This document shows positions 29,343 to 32,617 of a stretch of DNA of 32,617 nucleotides, piece after piece. The notes beneath the pieces were generated by a model. That model made no database searches, had not been told where the DNA came from, and saw only the letters and a program-made list of their open reading frames with translations. Made by a program: the position numbers and the translations under genes. The first letter of the stretch is position 1, and each line of letters opens with the position of its first letter. Origin of the DNA: Rikenellaceae bacterium (GTDB lineage Bacteria > Bacteroidota > Bacteroidia > Bacteroidales > Rikenellaceae); assembly GCA_029068395.1 (NCBI GenBank), contig JAIECQ010000123.1:1-32617 (forward strand), given 5' to 3'.

Positions 29343-29549
29343 ATGGACAAGCCCAAGAATCGAATAAAAGAGGTGTTGGAAGACAAAGGCATCAAGCAAA
29401 CTTGGTTGGCGGAAAAACTCGGAAAAAGTTTTTGCATCGTCAATTCTTATGTCTGTAACAGACGTCAGCCGAGTTTAGATGTATTGTTCGAAATAGCAAA
29501 CATTTTACAAGTTAATCCGAAAGATTTGATTGATATTAAAAAGGAATAA
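29343..29549 (+). CDS. XRE-family helix-turn-helix regulator
   Basis: 68 aa; IKEVLEDKGIKQTWLAEKLGKSFCIVNSYVCNRRQPSLDVLFEIANILQVNPKDLI. Confidence 0.88.
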   Translation: MDKPKNRIKEVLEDKGIKQTWLAEKLGKSFCIVNSYVCNRRQPSLDVLFEIANILQVNPKDLIDIKKE

Positions 29550-29550
29550 G

Positions 29551-29722
29551 ATGGCAAAAAAGAACATAAAATTAGTTGTACCTAATATTCACAGAATTGG
29601 TTAATGGCTGGCTCAAATCATCCTATAAATCGGGTTACAAATTTGAGCAGAAACCATTGAATGAAGATACACGCAAAGTTCTTGATGATTATTTTTCTAA
29701 TGAATATTTCGGATATGAGTAA
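29551..29722 (+). pseudogene. relic of a gene with an internal deletion
   Basis: ATG 1 nt after the XRE stop encodes MAKKNIKLVVPNIHRIG*; a second frame from 29597 encodes LVNGWLKSSYKSGYKFEQKPLNEDTRKVLDDYFSNEYFGYE*, whose stop overlaps the next ATG. Confidence 0.55.
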
Positions 29723-30881
29723 CAAGAAATATGCTTTTATTGATGAATTCGGTGCGTTCGGATATGATTTTGATAATCCAGGATGTACTACTCATTTTCT
29801 GATTTGTGCAGTCATTGTAGACGAAAGCAATCTTTCGCTTGTAGCGGAGAGCGTAGAAACTATTAGAAAAAAATATTTTCAACAAGGAGAAATCAAGTCC
29901 GGTAAAATAGGAAAGAATCATAAAAGGCGTGTCTCTATCTTGACCGAGCTAAAACAACTCCCCTTTCACATATTTGCATTTGTATGTGACAAACGGAAAG
30001 TATATGAGAATTCTGGCCTCAGATATAAAACATCGTTTTATAAATTCCTGAATAATATAGTACATCAAGAATTAAGAATCTCATATAGTAACTTAACGAT
30101 TACTGCTGATGAAGTTGGAGGTAATGATTATCTTCAATCTTTTGCAGCTTACGTTAGGTCAAAAGAAATACCTCTTGATTTATTTGATAATAGCCTATTT
30201 AGGTTTGAAAATAGTAAACACAGTATAATCATACAAGTGGCAGATATAGTGTGTGGTTCTCTTGCATATAATTATGATATTAGGAAAATCTCAGAATCCG
30301 ATGGCTACAATTATAAATCCATATTAGGAGATAAAATATTAAGAATAAAAGAGTTTCCCGAAACCTTTGATACATTCAATGTTTCTCAGAATGACTTGAC
30401 CCCCGAATATAATTCACAAATTGCAGATATCTGCTATAGAAAAGCCAAACATTTCATAGAAACGCATAATGACACAGACAATGATGAAGTTAAGCAACAA
30501 ATTGCAGTATTGAATTATCTCCTGTTTAGATTTATGAATAAATCGCCCAGGAAATACATGCCCACCCAAGAACTTATTACCCAATTGGTATATTTAGGAT
30601 ATGATAAATTGTCTCTTCAAACATTTCGGAATAAAATCATAGCAAAACTTCGAGATAATGAGGTTATAATATCAAGCAGCTCTGGTGGATATAAGATACC
30701 ATCGACGGAAAAAGAATTGTATGACTTTGTAAATCATGGCAAAAGCATTATTATGCCAATGTTAGCACGATTAAAGACTTGTAACGATGTTATTCGGATG
30801 GGAACGAATGGAGAAATAAATCTATTCGAAAAGGCAGAATATCATTCACTTGCAAAAATGTTTGGGACAACCGAACTGTAA
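29715..30881 (+). CDS. DUF3800-domain protein with C-terminal extension
   Basis: 388 aa; N-terminal KKYAFIDEFG (DUF3800 Y-x-DE-G motif), HSIIIQVADIVCGSLAYNY motif; C-terminal ~130 aa helical/winged-helix-like. Confidence 0.75.
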   Translation: MSNKKYAFIDEFGAFGYDFDNPGCTTHFLICAVIVDESNLSLVAESVETIRKKYFQQGEIKSGKIGKNHKRRVSILTELKQLPFHIFAFVCDKRKVYENSGLRYKTSFYKFLNNIVHQELRISYSNLTITADEVGGNDYLQSFAAYVRSKEIPLDLFDNSLFRFENSKHSIIIQVADIVCGSLAYNYDIRKISESDGYNYKSILGDKILRIKEFPETFDTFNVSQNDLTPEYNSQIADICYRKAKHFIETHNDTDNDEVKQQIAVLNYLLFRFMNKSPRKYMPTQELITQLVYLGYDKLSLQTFRNKIIAKLRDNEVIISSSSGGYKIPSTEKELYDFVNHGKSIIMPMLARLKTCNDVIRMGTNGEINLFEKAEYHSLAKMFGTTEL

Positions 30882-30895
30882 TTAATATCCTATAT

Positions 30896-32023
30896 ATGAT
30901 TGACTTCGACGAATACATCCGCCAAAACGAGCCTCAAAAACGGGAGAAAGGCTATGCGTGGCAAACTGCAATCGGCTTGCAGGCCGTCGATGGACTTAAG
31001 CCATCCCTCTATCTGATTGAAACCGCCCGAAAAGATATTGAGGGCGAAATTACGATTGACGAAGCAGAACAACTCATAAAAAGCTACTACCAGTCGAAAG
31101 AAGCGCGTACACCTGAAGATGTGGAAATGCACGAGGCGGATACGGCATCGACCAACATTCGCCGACTTCTTACCGAAAAAACATTTGCATTTACGCTTGT
31201 CGGACTGACATCGATTCATCGTCGGATATTCGATGGTGTATTCAAGTTTGCGGGAGAGATTCGCGATTACAATATTACCAAAAAGGAATGGGTGCTGCGC
31301 GGCGATACGGTGCTGTATGTTTCTGCGCCCGATCTTCGCAAAGCGATTGAATACGACTTGGAACAGGAACGCCAGTTCGACTATTCAAAAGTGGACCGGA
31401 ATGGATTAGTGAGCCACATAGCCAAGTTTGTGTCGGGACTATGGCAAATCCATCCGTTCGGCGAGGGAAATACCCGAACAACTGCCGTGTTCACGATTCT
31501 CTATCTACGTTCTATGGGCTTTGACGTAACAAATGACCTATTCGCCAATTATTCGTGGTATTTCCGTAATGCGCTGGTACGCGCCAACTACCAAAACGTG
31601 CAAAAAGGCATTATGCGTAATTCCGAATATTTGGAACTATTTTTCCGCAATCTGTTATTGGGCGAAAATAACGAGCTGCGGAATCGGCATATGGTCGTAA
31701 ATACACCGAAAGAACTGGTTACAGAGCAAGCACAACATGATAACCGTACAAGTACCGAACAACCTACCGTACAAGTAACCGAACAAGTTCTCGCTTTGTT
31801 ACTCGCCTTGTCAAACGAACATTTGTCATTGAAAGGACTAATGGAGAAAGTCGGCTTGAAACATCGCCCGACTTTTATAGAAAACTACATAAACCCTGCT
31901 ATAGAGACTGGTATTCTCAAGATTCTATATCCCGATAAACCCAATCATCCGAGACAGAAATATTTGCTGACAGCAAAAGGGCTGGCCTTATATAATGATC
32001 TAAAGATAAAACATAGTATTTAA
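30896..32023 (+). CDS. Fic/DOC-family protein with C-terminal winged-helix-like domain
   Basis: 375 aa; IHRRIFDGVFKFAGEIRDYNITKKE, IHPFGEGNTRTTAVF Fic loop, TEQVLALLLALSNEHLSLKGLMEKVGLKHRPTF wHTH-like C-terminus. Confidence 0.92.
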   Translation: MIDFDEYIRQNEPQKREKGYAWQTAIGLQAVDGLKPSLYLIETARKDIEGEITIDEAEQLIKSYYQSKEARTPEDVEMHEADTASTNIRRLLTEKTFAFTLVGLTSIHRRIFDGVFKFAGEIRDYNITKKEWVLRGDTVLYVSAPDLRKAIEYDLEQERQFDYSKVDRNGLVSHIAKFVSGLWQIHPFGEGNTRTTAVFTILYLRSMGFDVTNDLFANYSWYFRNALVRANYQNVQKGIMRNSEYLELFFRNLLLGENNELRNRHMVVNTPKELVTEQAQHDNRTSTEQPTVQVTEQVLALLLALSNEHLSLKGLMEKVGLKHRPTFIENYINPAIETGILKILYPDKPNHPRQKYLLTAKGLALYNDLKIKHSI

Positions 32024-32063
32024 TAGTTAGATAATCTCAATTATATTACATTTTCTAAGAGAC

Positions 32064-32207
32064 ATGAACTTATTTGATAAAGATACCATTAAAGACATTC
32101 AATATTTAATCGATAATGGGGAAACATCGGATGGTGGATTTAGAAAATATAGTTTTGTCGTTCAAGGTCATAATGAAAGAAGTGACGGAATCATTATACA
32201 AACTTAA
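32064..32207 (+). CDS. small hypothetical ORF (47 aa), possibly a gene relic
   Basis: MNLFDKDTIKDIQYLIDNGETSDGGFRKYSFVVQGHNERSDGIIIQT*; overlaps the listed 79-aa ORF at 32116-32355 in another frame, so one or both may be remnants. Confidence 0.3.
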   Translation: MNLFDKDTIKDIQYLIDNGETSDGGFRKYSFVVQGHNERSDGIIIQT

Positions 32208-32617
32208 CTGTTATATAAATAATCTTGATGGTTCCCTATATAATGTCAAATGGCGCTTAAATCAAGGATGTATTGATACGACTGAACTTTACGAGGATAG
32301 ATTAAAAATATCCGATATGGGAACTTTCCCATTATTTCCTAACGAAATGCTGTAGATACACGACATTTCTATGTCAGAAACTATATCTAACCACAGTAAT
32401 CTTCAAAAACCATCAGAAACCGCATTTTTTATTGACTACTACATTCCGGATACCATAATGCTGCTAAACTATTGCCACCATACTTGATACAAGTTATGAG
32501 TGTAACAATAGGATTACAGGTAAAATGATAGAAATAGAGAATGCAGCAAAAAGAGAAAATATGCAATGGACTTTATTCTCTTTTGGTCTGCATGTTTTGT
32601 GAACAGTCAGATAGCGG

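Overview
The window looks like chromosome from a Bacteroidota genome, probably Bacteroidales, judging by gene families and TAnnTTTG-type promoter -7 elements. Bases ~1-16 kb carry mostly minus-strand housekeeping genes: asd, a PBP1A-type penicillin-binding protein, a NhaD-type antiporter, tRNA-Arg(CCG), a nucleoid-associated protein, a sirtuin, radC, tsaB, an Lrp/AsnC regulator, kbl, fhs, an SGNH hydrolase and deoC. From ~16.05 kb the sequence becomes accessory in character. It contains a GC-rich non-coding block of about three imperfect ~330-bp tandem repeats. The block ends against an orphan 3' fragment that resembles the variable region of a diversity-generating retroelement (DGR) target, with no reverse transcriptase or obvious template repeat in the window. 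Next come a YitT/YczE-like membrane protein, an HxlR regulator divergent from an NTF2-like/flavodoxin-reductase cluster, and an AraC regulator divergent from an overlapping four-gene RND (adaptor-pump-OMF) plus MATE efflux operon. The right end has an XRE / decayed gene / DUF3800 / Fic locus. The best candidates for something undescribed are (1) a ~400-nt structured, apparently non-coding transcript at ~7.60-8.04 kb with a promoter-like element, a pseudoknot and an intrinsic terminator, (2) the orphan DGR-VR-like cassette with the repeat array, and (3) the XRE-DUF3800-Fic locus. All identifications come from reading the sequence and recalled family motifs; no database search was run.
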